64,000 nt of DNA from NCBI GenBank assembly GCA_963678215.1, contig OY782758.1, positions 2,170,001 to 2,234,000 of the forward strand. The letters run 5' to 3'. The stretch is from Thiobius zoothamnicola (GTDB taxonomy: Bacteria > Pseudomonadota > Gammaproteobacteria > Chromatiales > Chromatiaceae). A program made the translations under genes and the position numbers. Below, piece after piece: positions 1-8,721 of the stretch. How positions within the stretch are numbered: position 1 is the first letter of the stretch; each line of letters begins with the position of its first letter. Under the pieces are notes generated by a model. That model was not told where the DNA came from, made no database searches, and saw nothing but the letters and a program-made list of their open reading frames with translations.

Positions 1-891
1 AAATCGTTTTTGCTGAGCGAGGCTTTGCGAGGGGAGGGAGCTTGGTTGTGTTTACCCAATGGGGAGCGCTTCATGCATCGTTATCACGCCCGTGCCGAAT
101 TGGCGCCCAGGGATGTGGTGGCGCGGGCGATTGATAGCGAGATGAAACGTTTGGGCGCGGACTGTGTTTATCTGGATATCAGTCATCAGCCGTTGGAATT
201 CGTGCTGGCGCATTTTCCGACGATTCAGCAACGTTGTTTGGAGTTGGGATTTGATCTGAGCCGTGAGGCGGTTCCGGTGGTTCCCGCCGCTCATTATACC
301 TGTGGCGGCATCAAGGTGAATGCGCATGGTGAGACGGATATCAGCGGTTTATACGCCATTGGCGAAACCGCCTATACGGGGCTGCATGGCGCTAACCGGA
401 TGGCCAGTAATTCACTGCTGGAATGTCTGGTTTACAGTGAATTGGCGGCTCAGCATATTCTTTCGAGCTTGCCGAATATTCCTGCGCCGGATACGCCAGC
501 GGTTTGGGATGAAAGCCGGGTGACGGATTCTGATGAAGAAGTGGTGGTGGCGCACAACTGGGATGAACTGCGTCGTTTCATGTGGGACTATGTAGGCATC
601 GTGCGCAGCAACAAGCGTTTGGCACGGGCTAAGCGTCGGGTGGATATGCTGCGGCATGAGATTGAGGAGTATTATACGAATTTCCGGGTATCCAATGATT
701 TGCTGGAATTACGTAATCTGGTTGAAGTGGCTGATCTGATTATCCAGTCGGCGCAACGTCGTCGGGAGAGCAGGGGCCTTCATTATAATATTGATTTCCC
801 GGATACTGATGAGAATCAATTGGACCCAACGGTTTTGATTCCAGATAACTATGCGCCGCGACGGGCGCATAAATCACCAGTTTTGGTTTGA
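1..891 (+). CDS. nadB: L-aspartate oxidase, C-terminal part (5' end outside window)
   Basis: The reading frame is open from base 1 and ends at TGA 889-891, so the N-terminal FAD-binding half lies outside the window. L-aspartate oxidase converts L-aspartate to iminoaspartate with FAD, the first step of NAD synthesis in the cytoplasm. Visible family hallmarks are the SEALRGEGAWL stretch at the start, an HYTCGGIKVN segment, the FAD-contacting GLHGANRMASNSLLE segment and the helical C-terminal domain of fumarate-reductase-type flavoproteins (RRRESRGLHYNIDFP). Fumarate reductase or succinate dehydrogenase flavoprotein is the alternative, but the short C-terminal domain and SRGLHYN motif favour NadB. 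No downstream partner gene follows on this strand apart from the unrelated globule-protein gene with its own promoter. Confidence 0.93.
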   Translation, partial: KSFLLSEALRGEGAWLCLPNGERFMHRYHARAELAPRDVVARAIDSEMKRLGADCVYLDISHQPLEFVLAHFPTIQQRCLELGFDLSREAVPVVPAAHYTCGGIKVNAHGETDISGLYAIGETAYTGLHGANRMASNSLLECLVYSELAAQHILSSLPNIPAPDTPAVWDESRVTDSDEEVVVAHNWDELRRFMWDYVGIVRSNKRLARAKRRVDMLRHEIEEYYTNFRVSNDLLELRNLVEVADLIIQSAQRRRESRGLHYNIDFPDTDENQLDPTVLIPDNYAPRRAHKSPVLV

Positions 892-960
892 ATGAGGCAT
901 TCGATGGGTTGATCTTTTGCGCCAGATCGGCTGGGCAAACAAGGAAAGTAAAAAATTATA

Positions 961-988
961 TTGACAATTAAGTATTTTCTTATATACT
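961..988 (+). promoter_or_regulatory. Strong sigma-70 promoter of the sulfur-globule-type gene
   Basis: A perfect -35 box TTGACA (961-966) and a -10 box TATACT (983-988) are separated by 16 bases, placing the transcript start near 995. This leaves a leader of about 65 bases before the ATG at 1061. The near-consensus boxes suggest high constitutive expression, as expected for a structural protein. Confidence 0.75.
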
Positions 989-1060
989 AACAGCCATCGA
1001 CAAGTTGTGAGCTGTCGAAACAGACGTTCTCTCAATCCATATAAATTTTAGGTGACTACC

Positions 1061-1399
1061 ATGAAAAAGATCATTGCAATCGCAGCTATCATTGCCTCCG
1101 CTCAAGCTGGTGCTTTCTGGGGATTCGACGACTCAAACAGCAGCACCAATGGCGCTTATAACGGTAATGGTGATTTTGTCGGTAACGGCACTGGCGAAGG
1201 CGAAGCGACTTTCTCCATGACTTTCACTGGCAAAGGTAAAACAAACGGTGATTTCCGTGGCAACGGCGACACTGACAGTAACTGGACTGGTTACAACTAT
1301 CCTCAACAGCCTTACTACTATGGCAACCCATACTATGCGCCTCAGGCACCTGTAATGCCTCAAGCGCCTGCTGCTCCAACCGCTCCTGAAGCCAAATAA
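1061..1399 (+). CDS. Small secreted sulfur-globule-type protein
   Basis: This is a 112-residue protein with a Sec signal peptide (MKKIIAIAAIIASAQAGA, cleavage before FWGF). The mature part is low complexity: Gly/Asn/Asp-rich repeats (NGNGDFVGNG, KGKTNGDFRGNG), then a Tyr/Pro-rich stretch (YPQQPYYYGNPYYAP) and an Ala/Pro tail (APQAP...APTAPEAK). This composition, with FWG right after cleavage, resembles the sulfur globule envelope proteins of purple sulfur and Thiothrix-like bacteria, which coat periplasmic sulfur deposits. That assignment is by composition and layout, not by a catalytic motif; another low-complexity envelope protein remains possible. ATG 1061 is chosen because AGGTGA precedes it at suitable spacing and it starts the signal peptide; an upstream GTG at 1052 overlaps that Shine-Dalgarno sequence. 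The gene is flanked by a strong promoter and a strong terminator, so it is monocistronic. Confidence 0.65.
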   Translation: MKKIIAIAAIIASAQAGAFWGFDDSNSSTNGAYNGNGDFVGNGTGEGEATFSMTFTGKGKTNGDFRGNGDTDSNWTGYNYPQQPYYYGNPYYAPQAPVMPQAPAAPTAPEAK

Positions 1400-1430
1400 T
1401 TCAGTCCTCATCTGAATTTCCTGGTTGAGA

Positions 1431-1463
1431 AACGCTCCCGAAGTGATTCGGGGGCGTTTTTTT
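1431..1463. terminator. Rho-independent terminator between the globule gene and dnaG
   Basis: A 12-base-pair stem (AACGCTCCCGAA with TTCGGGGGCGTT, one G-T pair) encloses a GTGA loop and is followed by a run of T. It terminates the plus-strand globule gene. Because the left arm begins with AA after an A-containing stretch it may also serve the convergent dnaG. Confidence 0.85.
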
Positions 1464-1474
1464 ATGTCGGCTGT

Positions 1475-3184
1475 TTATTGGTACATTTCACGCAGCCGCT
1501 GTTTTTCTGCTTCACTCATTTGTGATGGCGGTTGGTTTTTTTGCACCAGTTGTTCGCGTTGTTCGCGTTGATTTTTCGCCAATAAACCGTTGAGGATATA
1601 GCGCAGTTGTTCAGCCGCATCGTCTTGCACGGTAATTTCAGTCACCGCCAGCCGGGCGAGGTGTTGACGTAATTTGGGATCCGGTTCTTGTTCGACCAAA
1701 CTGGCCGTGGTGGCTTGCGGGTTCTGCCGGGCTTGATGAATGAGGGTGGATAATGTGTCAATGCCTGGCGTGTTCAGGGTTTGCCAGTGATCAGGTAGTG
1801 AATGTTGGGCGATTTCCGGGTATTGCAGCACTAATGCGACTGCGCGCCTTAGTGGCGGCATGGTGCGGGTGTTTTGCGGTGGTCGCCGGATAGTAGGCCG
1901 TTGGGTTTCTGGCGGAGCGGCGGGTATCTGGGTTGTCAACCCGATCCGTTCATCCAGTTGTTTTTTCACCATGGCGCGAAACGTGCTTTCTGGCAGCTTA
2001 CTGATTAATGGTTTGGCGAGTTCGGCCAGTTGGGCCAGGCCATCAATATGATTAGTATCGACCTGACTTTCCAGTTTGTCGAAGAGAAATTCGGATAATG
2101 GTTGAGCCTGGTTGATTTTGTCCTGAAAGGCATCAGGGCCGATGCGGCGCACCAGGCTGTCTGGGTCTTCTCCATCTGGCAGGAATAAAAAACGGGCCTG
2201 ACGGCCTTCCTTGATCTGTGGCAGTACGGTTTGCAGCGCTTTCCATGCGGCGTCTTGCCCGGCGCGGTCGCCATCAAAGCAGAAGATGATTTGTTGGCAA
2301 GTGCGGTAAAGCGTACGGATATGTTCCGTGGTGGTGGCCGTGCCGAGGGTGGCGACCACATTGCGGATATTAAATTGCGCCAATGCGACTACATCCATAT
2401 AACCTTCCACAACCAAAATGTTTTCCAGTTGCCGATGCGTTTGACGGGCTTCATAAAATCCATACAGTGCTTGGCTTTTGTGGAAAATGGGGGTTTCGGG
2501 GGAGTTCAGGTATTTGGGTTTGCCGTCATTTAACAGTCGGCCGCCAAAACCGATCACTCGGCCCCGCCCATCCCGGATTGGGAAAATAATGCGATCACGG
2601 AGTCGATCATAGTATTGCCCCTCAGTTGCTTTGACTAATCCAGCCTCGCTCATTAATGCCATGGAGGTGTTTTTGCCGAGAAACTGAATCAGGTTATTTT
2701 TCCCCGGAGGCGCGAAACCCAGGCGGAAGGCCGCAGCGGTTTGTCCGTCCAGTCCGCGTGCTTTCAGGTAGTCTACAGCACGGTGCGCCGCTTGGTGTTG
2801 GCGTAATTGTTGGGCATAGTAGCTGGCCGCCTGAGCCAGGAGTTGGTAAAGCGGTTTATGATCCGTTCCCTGGTTGAATTGCATGTCTCGAGGGATGGTC
2901 AAGCCTTGCTGAGTCGCTAATTCTTCAATCGCTTCGGAAAAACTCAGGCGTTCATACTCCATTAAAAAACCGATGGCCGTACCATGAGCGCCGCAGCCGA
3001 AGCAGTGGTAAAACTGTTTGGTCGGACTGACGGTGAAAGAGGGGGTTTTTTCATGATGGAATGGACAGCAGGCTTGATATTCGCGACCTGCTTTTTTTAA
3101 GGGCACACGCTGGTGAATGAGTGCGACGATGTCCACCCGGCTGAGTAGTTCATCAATAAAAGGTTGTGGGATTTTTCCAGTCAT
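1475..3184 (-). CDS. dnaG: DNA primase
   Basis: Makes RNA primers for chromosome replication together with the DnaB helicase. The product is 569 residues, close to the 581 of E. coli DnaG. Domains in order: N-terminal CHC2 zinc finger (CCPFHHEKTPSF...FYHCFGCGAHG, about residues 38-66), RNA-polymerase core, TOPRIM fold with the catalytic glutamate in VVEGYMDV and the metal-binding DGDRAGQ, and a C-terminal DnaB-binding domain. The start at 3184 gives MTGKIPQPFIDELL, matching the usual primase N-terminus; an in-frame ATG at 3208 would add eight residues with no better ribosome site. The usual neighbours rpsU and rpoD are absent; pheT lies upstream on the same strand with a gap of about 230 bases. 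Confidence 0.96.
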   Translation of the reverse strand: MTGKIPQPFIDELLSRVDIVALIHQRVPLKKAGREYQACCPFHHEKTPSFTVSPTKQFYHCFGCGAHGTAIGFLMEYERLSFSEAIEELATQQGLTIPRDMQFNQGTDHKPLYQLLAQAASYYAQQLRQHQAAHRAVDYLKARGLDGQTAAAFRLGFAPPGKNNLIQFLGKNTSMALMSEAGLVKATEGQYYDRLRDRIIFPIRDGRGRVIGFGGRLLNDGKPKYLNSPETPIFHKSQALYGFYEARQTHRQLENILVVEGYMDVVALAQFNIRNVVATLGTATTTEHIRTLYRTCQQIIFCFDGDRAGQDAAWKALQTVLPQIKEGRQARFLFLPDGEDPDSLVRRIGPDAFQDKINQAQPLSEFLFDKLESQVDTNHIDGLAQLAELAKPLISKLPESTFRAMVKKQLDERIGLTTQIPAAPPETQRPTIRRPPQNTRTMPPLRRAVALVLQYPEIAQHSLPDHWQTLNTPGIDTLSTLIHQARQNPQATTASLVEQEPDPKLRQHLARLAVTEITVQDDAAEQLRYILNGLLAKNQREQREQLVQKNQPPSQMSEAEKQRLREMYQ

Positions 3185-3412
3185 GGAAGCGATGATAAGT
3201 GGATGCAATTTGCAAGCGTACTTCCAACACGCTTGCGTAAATTCTTATGATTGGAATGATATTTTCTGTCTTTAATTCCGTGACTGAAACTGGGTTGTTC
3301 ACGTTTCATCAGGTTTGATGGATAGCCAAGCATTCCCAATGAGGAGGCAACCCGGTTTACAGCGATTGATGTGTCATTCCTCGACGGGGAATACGCAACG
3401 ATAACCAAAGCC

Positions 3413-5785
3413 TCAGTCGCGCAGTTTGACTGCCAGTTGATCCGCCAATGCCGCCAACACCGTGGTGGTTGCTTGTTCCACCGCCTGATCCGTCAGGGTT
3501 TGTGAGGAATCCTGTAGGGTCAGGTTCAACGCCAAGCTTTTCAAGCCTGGCTCAACATGCTCTCCGGTGTAAACGTCAAACAATTTGATGCTGCGCACAA
3601 TATCCGGTGCAGCGGCGCGTGCGACATCCCAAACTTGTTGATAGCTGATTGCTTCGCTTACCAATAGCGCCAAGTCACGGCGAATGGATGGGAATTTTGA
3701 TAAGGCCTTGAAAGACGGTAACTCACTGGCACCAAGTTCTGATAAGGCGATTTCAAACAACAATACGGCGGGTAAACTCAGTGTGTTTTGTATTTCCGGG
3801 TGCAGCATCCCTATCCAGCCGATCGGCGCGCCTTGCCGCCAAATGCGCGCTGATTGTCCCGGGTGCAGGCTGGCGCAATCAGTAGCGGCGAAAGTGCATG
3901 CGCCTGGATCGTCCAACTGGCTCAATACTGCCTCAAGATCCCCTTTCAAATCATAAAAATCGACTTTCCGATTGGTTTCGCCCCATTGCTCGGCCAATGC
4001 AGTGCCGCAAATAGCAGCGGCTAAATAAGGTTTTTGCTCCAGTTTGTCTTCTTTCACGAAAGTCAAACCGCTTTCAAAGATGCGCACTCGTTCCTGTTGA
4101 CGGGCTAAGTTGTACTGTAACGTACTGAGTAATCCAGGCCATAAACTGGCACGCATGATGGACATGTCTGCCGAGATTGGATTGGCGAGCGTGACGGCTT
4201 GCGTCTTTGGCGTTATCAGGTTAGCCATGTCTGGACTGATAAAGCTGTAGGTGATGACTTCCTGGTAATCGCGATCCACCAGCATTTGTTTGGCGCGATC
4301 CAGGCTGAATGCGGTTTCAGGTTTCGACGCCATGCTGACTGGTGCGGCGCTCAGGCTCGAAGGAATTTTGTTATAACCGTAAATACGGCCAATTTCCTCG
4401 ATCAAATCGACTTCAATAGTAATGTCAAAGCGCGCGCTTGGTGCCGTTATTGCCCAACCCTCCGGTTGTTCCATCACTTGCATGCCTAAGCGGGTCAGGA
4501 TATCCACGACGGTGGCGTCTTCAATATCGATGCCCAATACCCGGGTGATGCGTTCTCGACGCAAATAAATGGGTTGGCGTTGCGGTAAATCAGTCTCGCG
4601 GGTTTGCTCAACGATTGTGCCAGGCTGACCGCCGACGATTTCCAACAGCAAGGCGGTGGCACGCTCCATCGCCAAGTGCTGTAATGCATAGTCCACGCCG
4701 CGTTCAAAACGGTGTGATGAATCTGTATGCAAACCATAAGCACGTGCTTTACCGGTAATTGCCAGTGGCGTGAAGAAAGCCGCTTCCAACAGGATATCTG
4801 TCGTGGTTTCGCTAACCCCGGATGCCGCGCCGCCCATGATGCCAGCCATTGCCAATGGCTTGGCGTGATCGGCAATTACCAGCGTATCCGTTTGCAGAGT
4901 GACTTCATTGCCATCCAGCAGCCTGAGTTTTTCGTCCGCTTGTGCCATGCGTACCTGAATGCCGCCTTGAATCTGCGCCAGATCAAATCCGTGCATTGGT
5001 TGACCCAATTCCAACATGACATAATTGGTGACATCCACCACCGGTGAAATGCCGCGAATGCCGCTGCGTCGTAACCGCTCCAGTAGCCAGTTTGGCGTTT
5101 CTGCTTGTGGGTTGACGCCTTCCAGCACGCGGCATAAATAACGTGGACAAGCGCTTGGGGCTTGCACCGCCACTTTGCAAACGGTTTTGGTTTGCGCCGG
5201 CATTGGATTGATCGCCGGAATGGATAATTCAGATTGGTTAAGCACGCTGACTTCGCGCGCGATTCCAGCCACGCTGAGGCAATCACCCCGATCCGGCGTC
5301 AAATCCACTTCAATACAGGCATCATCCAACATGAGATAGGCACGGAAATCAACGCCGATCGGCGCATCGTCGGGTAACGGCATAATGCCTTCGCTGGATT
5401 CTGCCAAGCCGAGTTCAGCAGCGGAACAAATCATGCCCATGGATTGGACGCCGCGTAGTTTGGTTTTCCTGATTTTGAATTCAGGTGACAGATGCGCGCC
5501 TAGAGTCGCCACCGGCACGCGCATGCCAGCGGCGACATTTTTAGCGCCGCAGACAATCTGCACGGATTCATCAGCGCCAATGTTGACTTGGCATACGCTT
5601 AATTTATCGGCATCTGGATGCTGTTCGCGGCTCAGCACCTCGCCCACAACCACACCATTAAATGGGGGGGCGGCTGGTTCAACTGAATCAACTTCGAGAC
5701 CGGCCATACTCAGCTGATCAGCGAGTTCATTGGTCTGAATACTTGGGTTGGTCCACTCACGTAACCAGGCTTCACTAAAACGCAT
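3413..5785 (-). CDS. pheT: Phenylalanyl-tRNA synthetase beta subunit
   Basis: Beta subunit of the (alpha-beta)2 enzyme that charges tRNA-Phe in the cytoplasm. The 790 residues match the full-length family. An N-terminal tRNA-binding EMAP-like domain contains VGEVLSREQHPDADKLSVCQVN (about 47-68, quoted by its key HPDADKL). It is followed by the B3/B4 editing domain, B5, a core resembling a class II synthetase, and the C-terminal anticodon-binding FDX-ACB domain (KFPSIRRDLALLV, then a conserved YTGEHVEPGLKSLA-type segment). AGGA lies just before the ATG. It follows pheS by 87 bases and is presumably cotranscribed. An ihfA gene, common after pheT in gammaproteobacteria, is not present downstream. 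Confidence 0.97.
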   Translation of the reverse strand: MRFSEAWLREWTNPSIQTNELADQLSMAGLEVDSVEPAAPPFNGVVVGEVLSREQHPDADKLSVCQVNIGADESVQIVCGAKNVAAGMRVPVATLGAHLSPEFKIRKTKLRGVQSMGMICSAAELGLAESSEGIMPLPDDAPIGVDFRAYLMLDDACIEVDLTPDRGDCLSVAGIAREVSVLNQSELSIPAINPMPAQTKTVCKVAVQAPSACPRYLCRVLEGVNPQAETPNWLLERLRRSGIRGISPVVDVTNYVMLELGQPMHGFDLAQIQGGIQVRMAQADEKLRLLDGNEVTLQTDTLVIADHAKPLAMAGIMGGAASGVSETTTDILLEAAFFTPLAITGKARAYGLHTDSSHRFERGVDYALQHLAMERATALLLEIVGGQPGTIVEQTRETDLPQRQPIYLRRERITRVLGIDIEDATVVDILTRLGMQVMEQPEGWAITAPSARFDITIEVDLIEEIGRIYGYNKIPSSLSAAPVSMASKPETAFSLDRAKQMLVDRDYQEVITYSFISPDMANLITPKTQAVTLANPISADMSIMRASLWPGLLSTLQYNLARQQERVRIFESGLTFVKEDKLEQKPYLAAAICGTALAEQWGETNRKVDFYDLKGDLEAVLSQLDDPGACTFAATDCASLHPGQSARIWRQGAPIGWIGMLHPEIQNTLSLPAVLLFEIALSELGASELPSFKALSKFPSIRRDLALLVSEAISYQQVWDVARAAAPDIVRSIKLFDVYTGEHVEPGLKSLALNLTLQDSSQTLTDQAVEQATTTVLAALADQLAVKLRD

Positions 5786-5872
5786 TTGGGTTTCCTACTT
5801 GTTTTGCATCAGCATGACTGATGCTTGACAGTCGTCAGTGTCATTTATGGGGAGATATTGGATGAATGGGCA

Positions 5873-6898
5873 TCAAGCCGCAAATTGACGCAAAAAACGT
5901 AAATCGTTTTCAAAAAACAAACGCAGATCGTTAACGCCATAACGCAACATGGCCAAGCGCTCGACTCCCATGCCAAAAGCGTAGCCGGTATAGGCTTCAC
6001 TATCGATATCGACATGGCGCATGACTTCAGGATGAATCATGCCGCAACCCAGCACCTCCAACCAGCCGGTGTGGCTGCATACCCGACAACCTTCTCCGCC
6101 GCACATCACGCACTGGATATCGACTTCAGCGGATGGCTCGGTGAAAGGGAAATAGGAAGGTCGGAAACGCACTTTCAAATCGTCACGTTCAAAGAAGATT
6201 TGCAGGAAGGTATTCAAGATGCCCTTCAGATCAGCGAAAGTGACTTGATCATCCACCATGAAGCCCTCAACCTGATGGAACATCGGCGTATGGGTTAAAT
6301 CCGAATCACACCGGTATACCCGGCCCGGGGCAATCACTTTCAATGGCGGTTTGGCATGCTGCATCACGCGAATCTGTACTGGTGAAGTATGGGTGCGTAA
6401 AAGCAGATGCTCGTCAAAATAAAAAGTATCGTGCATGGCGCGCGCGGGATGATGTGCTGGGATATTCAACGCCTCAAAATTATGGAAGTCATCCTCAATT
6501 TCCGGCCCTTGCGCGACGGTAAAGCCAGCGCCAGCAAAAATTGACTCAATCCGTTGCATGGTGCGAGTGACAGGATGCAAACCACCGGCATCCGATCTAC
6601 GGCCAGGCAATGACACATCAATTTTCTCCGCTGCCAAGCGCTCCGCCAAAGCCGCCTGCTCCAAGGCTTGCTTGCGTAACTCAATGGTTCTTTGCAACGC
6701 CTGCTTTGCTTGATTGATCAACTGGCCTGCCGCTGGACGCTCTGCTTTGGGTAACTGACCCAATTGTTTGAGTTGGGTGGTGAAAACGCCGGTTTTACCA
6801 AGATACTTAACGCGTATCTCGTCTAACTCGGTTAAATGATCTGCCACTGCAACGGCTGTTTGCGCGGTGGTTAATAATTTTTCCAGTTCTGTACTCAT
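5873..6898 (-). CDS. pheS: Phenylalanyl-tRNA synthetase alpha subunit
   Basis: Catalytic subunit of phenylalanyl-tRNA synthetase, 341 residues, a usual length. An N-terminal coiled-coil arm (about 1-90) is followed by the class II catalytic core. The core shows motif 2 around LLRTHTSPVQIRVM, the FHQVEGFMVD segment, RFRPSYFPFTEPSAEVD, and motif 3 GMGVERLAMLRYGVNDLR near the C-terminus. It begins the pheS-pheT pair. infC, rpmI and rplT, which often precede pheS, are not upstream; a divergent tRNA-Leu gene is there instead. The CGGCTTAGCCG inverted repeat in the 179-base upstream gap is too weak to call an attenuator. Confidence 0.97.
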   Translation of the reverse strand: MSTELEKLLTTAQTAVAVADHLTELDEIRVKYLGKTGVFTTQLKQLGQLPKAERPAAGQLINQAKQALQRTIELRKQALEQAALAERLAAEKIDVSLPGRRSDAGGLHPVTRTMQRIESIFAGAGFTVAQGPEIEDDFHNFEALNIPAHHPARAMHDTFYFDEHLLLRTHTSPVQIRVMQHAKPPLKVIAPGRVYRCDSDLTHTPMFHQVEGFMVDDQVTFADLKGILNTFLQIFFERDDLKVRFRPSYFPFTEPSAEVDIQCVMCGGEGCRVCSHTGWLEVLGCGMIHPEVMRHVDIDSEAYTGYAFGMGVERLAMLRYGVNDLRLFFENDLRFLRQFAA

Positions 6899-7037
6899 GT
6901 CTTCGAATATATGGATGATGTAGATGAGGGATTCTGCGCGATAGTGTAACGGCTAAGCCGCTAAATACTCACTAATGGATTAATCCGCGTGTATGACAAA
7001 AGTGAATTCGCCAACCTATCGCAAATTGAAGTCAAAC

Positions 7038-7065
7038 TTGTCAGCGTAAAAAATCCCGCTATACT
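7038..7065 (+). promoter_or_regulatory. Sigma-70 promoter of tRNA-Leu
   Basis: TTGTCA (7038-7043) and TATACT (7060-7065) are 16 bases apart. The predicted start near 7072 lies six bases before the mature tRNA 5' end, a normal distance for a tRNA gene. Confidence 0.7.
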
Positions 7066-7077
7066 ACGCCTCTTGTT

Positions 7078-7162
7078 GCCGGGGTGGTGAAATTGGTAGA
7101 CACGACGGATTCAAAATCCGTTGCCTTCGGGCATGGCGGTTCGAGTCCGCCCCTCGGTACCA
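7078..7162 (+). tRNA. tRNA-Leu (anticodon CAA)
   Basis: An 85-base class II tRNA with encoded CCA end. The acceptor arm GCCGGGG pairs with CCTCGGT (two G-T pairs). The anticodon stem-loop CGGAT-TCAAAAT reads CAA, decoding UUG. A long variable arm (TTGCCTTCGGGCA) and the T arm GGCGG-TTCGAGT-CCGCC are present. A T run follows at 7193-7199 after a direct repeat (ggcgtcc twice) that does not fold into a convincing terminator. Confidence 0.95.
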
Positions 7163-7399
7163 CATCAACATTCAAGGGCGTCCAATGGCGTCCTTTTTTA
7201 TTGCCTGAACCCGGTATTCAAAATCAACCAAGCGTCTCCGCAACATTTGAATTTTCAGCGGTAATGTTTTGTCATCCTGCATGCCGATGAGGCATATCAG
7301 CGTTTTGGCGTGAACAGAGTGGTTCTCATCTCAATTGAATAGTCATGGTCTCAGGCAAAAGCCATTCGATGATGGGAAGGGTATTGTATGGATGCGTAG

Positions 7400-7428
7400 T
7401 TGTCATGGCATGGAGAACCACGTAATCT
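7400..7428 (+). promoter_or_regulatory. Sigma-70 promoter of rnpB
   Basis: TTGTCA (7400-7405) and TAATCT (7423-7428) are exactly 17 bases apart, and the RNase P RNA begins eight bases downstream of the -10 box. Confidence 0.7.
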
Positions 7429-7435
7429 AGCGTCC

Positions 7436-7856
7436 GGAGTTGGCCAGACGATCGCGGCTGCCTGATAAGCTCGTCAAGTGATCCATATTCCTTGTCGGCA
7501 GGCGGCGGAGGAAAGTCCGGGCTCCACAGGGCAAAGAGCCAGGTAACGCCTGGGCGGTGTGAACCGACGGAAAGTACCACAGAAAACAAACCGCCTGTCA
7601 GATTTTCTGATTGGGTAAGGGTGAAAAGGTGCGGTAAGAGCGCACCGCGCCGTTGGTGACAACGGTGGCAGGGTAAACCCCTCTTGGAGCAAGACCAAAT
7701 AGAGAAGCTTGTATTGAGCGGTTGTGGATATATCCAGAGTTGCTCAGCGATCTGCGGCCCGCAGATGCTTCCGGGTAGGTTGCTTGAGGCGTCTGGTGAC
7801 AGGCGACCCAGATGAATGATCGTCCTCGACAGAACCCGGCTTATCGGCCGACTCCA
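7436..7856 (+). ncRNA. rnpB: RNase P RNA (M1 RNA), bacterial type A
   Basis: Catalytic RNA that removes 5' leaders from tRNA precursors. The 5' end GGAGTTGGCCAGAC corresponds to the E. coli P1/P2 start. The conserved blocks occur in order: GAGGAAAGTCCGGGCTCC, the CAGGTAACGCCTGG segment, GGGTGAAAAGGTGCGGTAAGAG, GGTAAACCCC, GGAGCAAGACCAAATAG, and the 3' block AGAACCCGGCTTATCGG before the closing P1 strand CCGACTCC. The length of about 421 nucleotides is somewhat above the 377 of E. coli, and the extra length sits in variable helices near 7570-7610 and 7710-7770. It ends only 18 bases from the convergent cpdA stop. The exact ends are inferred from P1 pairing. Confidence 0.95.
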
Positions 7857-7874
7857 TATCCATTTTGCAAAATG

Positions 7875-8651
7875 TTAAAGCCAGGCGACCTCCGTATAAA
7901 TCTCGCCATCCGGCAATAAACCCAATAAGCGATAACCCGGTCTCAGCTTATTCGATGGGTCTGGCCTGAATTGAATGCAAGTTGATGGGCAGGCCATCAG
8001 ATGTAGATGATTCCGGATTTGCTCGAATGCTTGATGCACATGTCCCCAGATCAAAGCACGCGCCTGCGGTGCTTGATCCAATATATTGAACAAATCTTCT
8101 GCGTTACCTAATGCCATTGCATCCATTGAAGCATTGCCCACCGGTACAGGTTGGTGATGCAAGGCGATCAATGTTGGACGCGAGGCATGCAATGCGCCTT
8201 TCAATAACGCCAGTTCATCTTTTGCCAGATAACCTGCGGATTTATCCGTAAGCACCGAATCCAGTAACACAATCCGCCAAATGCCATGGTCAACGATTTT
8301 GGGGCTGGAAACAGACTTTGATTGCAAGTGCATATGGATAGCAACAGGATCGTCATGATTACCCGGCAGGCAATATACGGGACAATCCAATGGATTAAAT
8401 TGCGTCGTCAGGTGCTTATAGGCGGCGATTTCAGCTTGTTGGGCAAGGTCGCCGGTGGCCAAAGCGAAGTCAAATGGCCCATGTCGTCTTATCGCTTGTT
8501 CAATAACGCGATGCAAACTTTCTCGTGGATTGACATGCTGAATTTTCTGATCAGAGTCAGCCAATAAATGCGTGTCGGTGAGCTGTAGGACTTTGATGGC
8601 ATCGGCGGCTAATTGGTTCCAGCCAAGCGGGTCACTGGGAGATATCGGCAT
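7875..8651 (-). CDS. cpdA: 3',5'-cyclic-AMP phosphodiesterase (CpdA/Icc family)
   Basis: A 258-residue calcineurin-like metallophosphoesterase of the class III cAMP phosphodiesterase type, which hydrolyses cAMP to AMP in the cytoplasm. The metal-ligand motifs are intact and in order: LQLTDTHL (D, H), ATGDLAQ (D), LPGNHDD (N, H), ALHHQPV (H) and WGHVHQAF (two H). The length is near the 275 of E. coli CpdA. In E. coli the gene neighbours nudF and parE; here it stands alone, convergent with rnpB. A palindrome CATTTTGCAAAATG lies between the two genes but has no T run. Other class III phosphoesterases cannot be excluded, though the GNHDDP and CPSTC segments fit CpdA. Confidence 0.85.
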   Translation of the reverse strand: MPISPSDPLGWNQLAADAIKVLQLTDTHLLADSDQKIQHVNPRESLHRVIEQAIRRHGPFDFALATGDLAQQAEIAAYKHLTTQFNPLDCPVYCLPGNHDDPVAIHMHLQSKSVSSPKIVDHGIWRIVLLDSVLTDKSAGYLAKDELALLKGALHASRPTLIALHHQPVPVGNASMDAMALGNAEDLFNILDQAPQARALIWGHVHQAFEQIRNHLHLMACPSTCIQFRPDPSNKLRPGYRLLGLLPDGEIYTEVAWL

Positions 8652-8721
8652 TGCTGTCCTTGGATAATGAGTAAGTCTTCATTGGGTTGCTGGAATACCA
8701 GGATATTGGTGATAAACGGCA

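Noticed and set aside
3181..3408. Minus-strand open frame of 75 codons between pheT and dnaG
   Set aside because: It overlaps the dnaG start, resembles no family I know, and has no ribosome site. Chance frame in a 228-base gap.
7171..7199. Terminator after tRNA-Leu
   Set aside because: The two GGCGTCC copies are direct, not inverted, so no strong stem forms before the T run.
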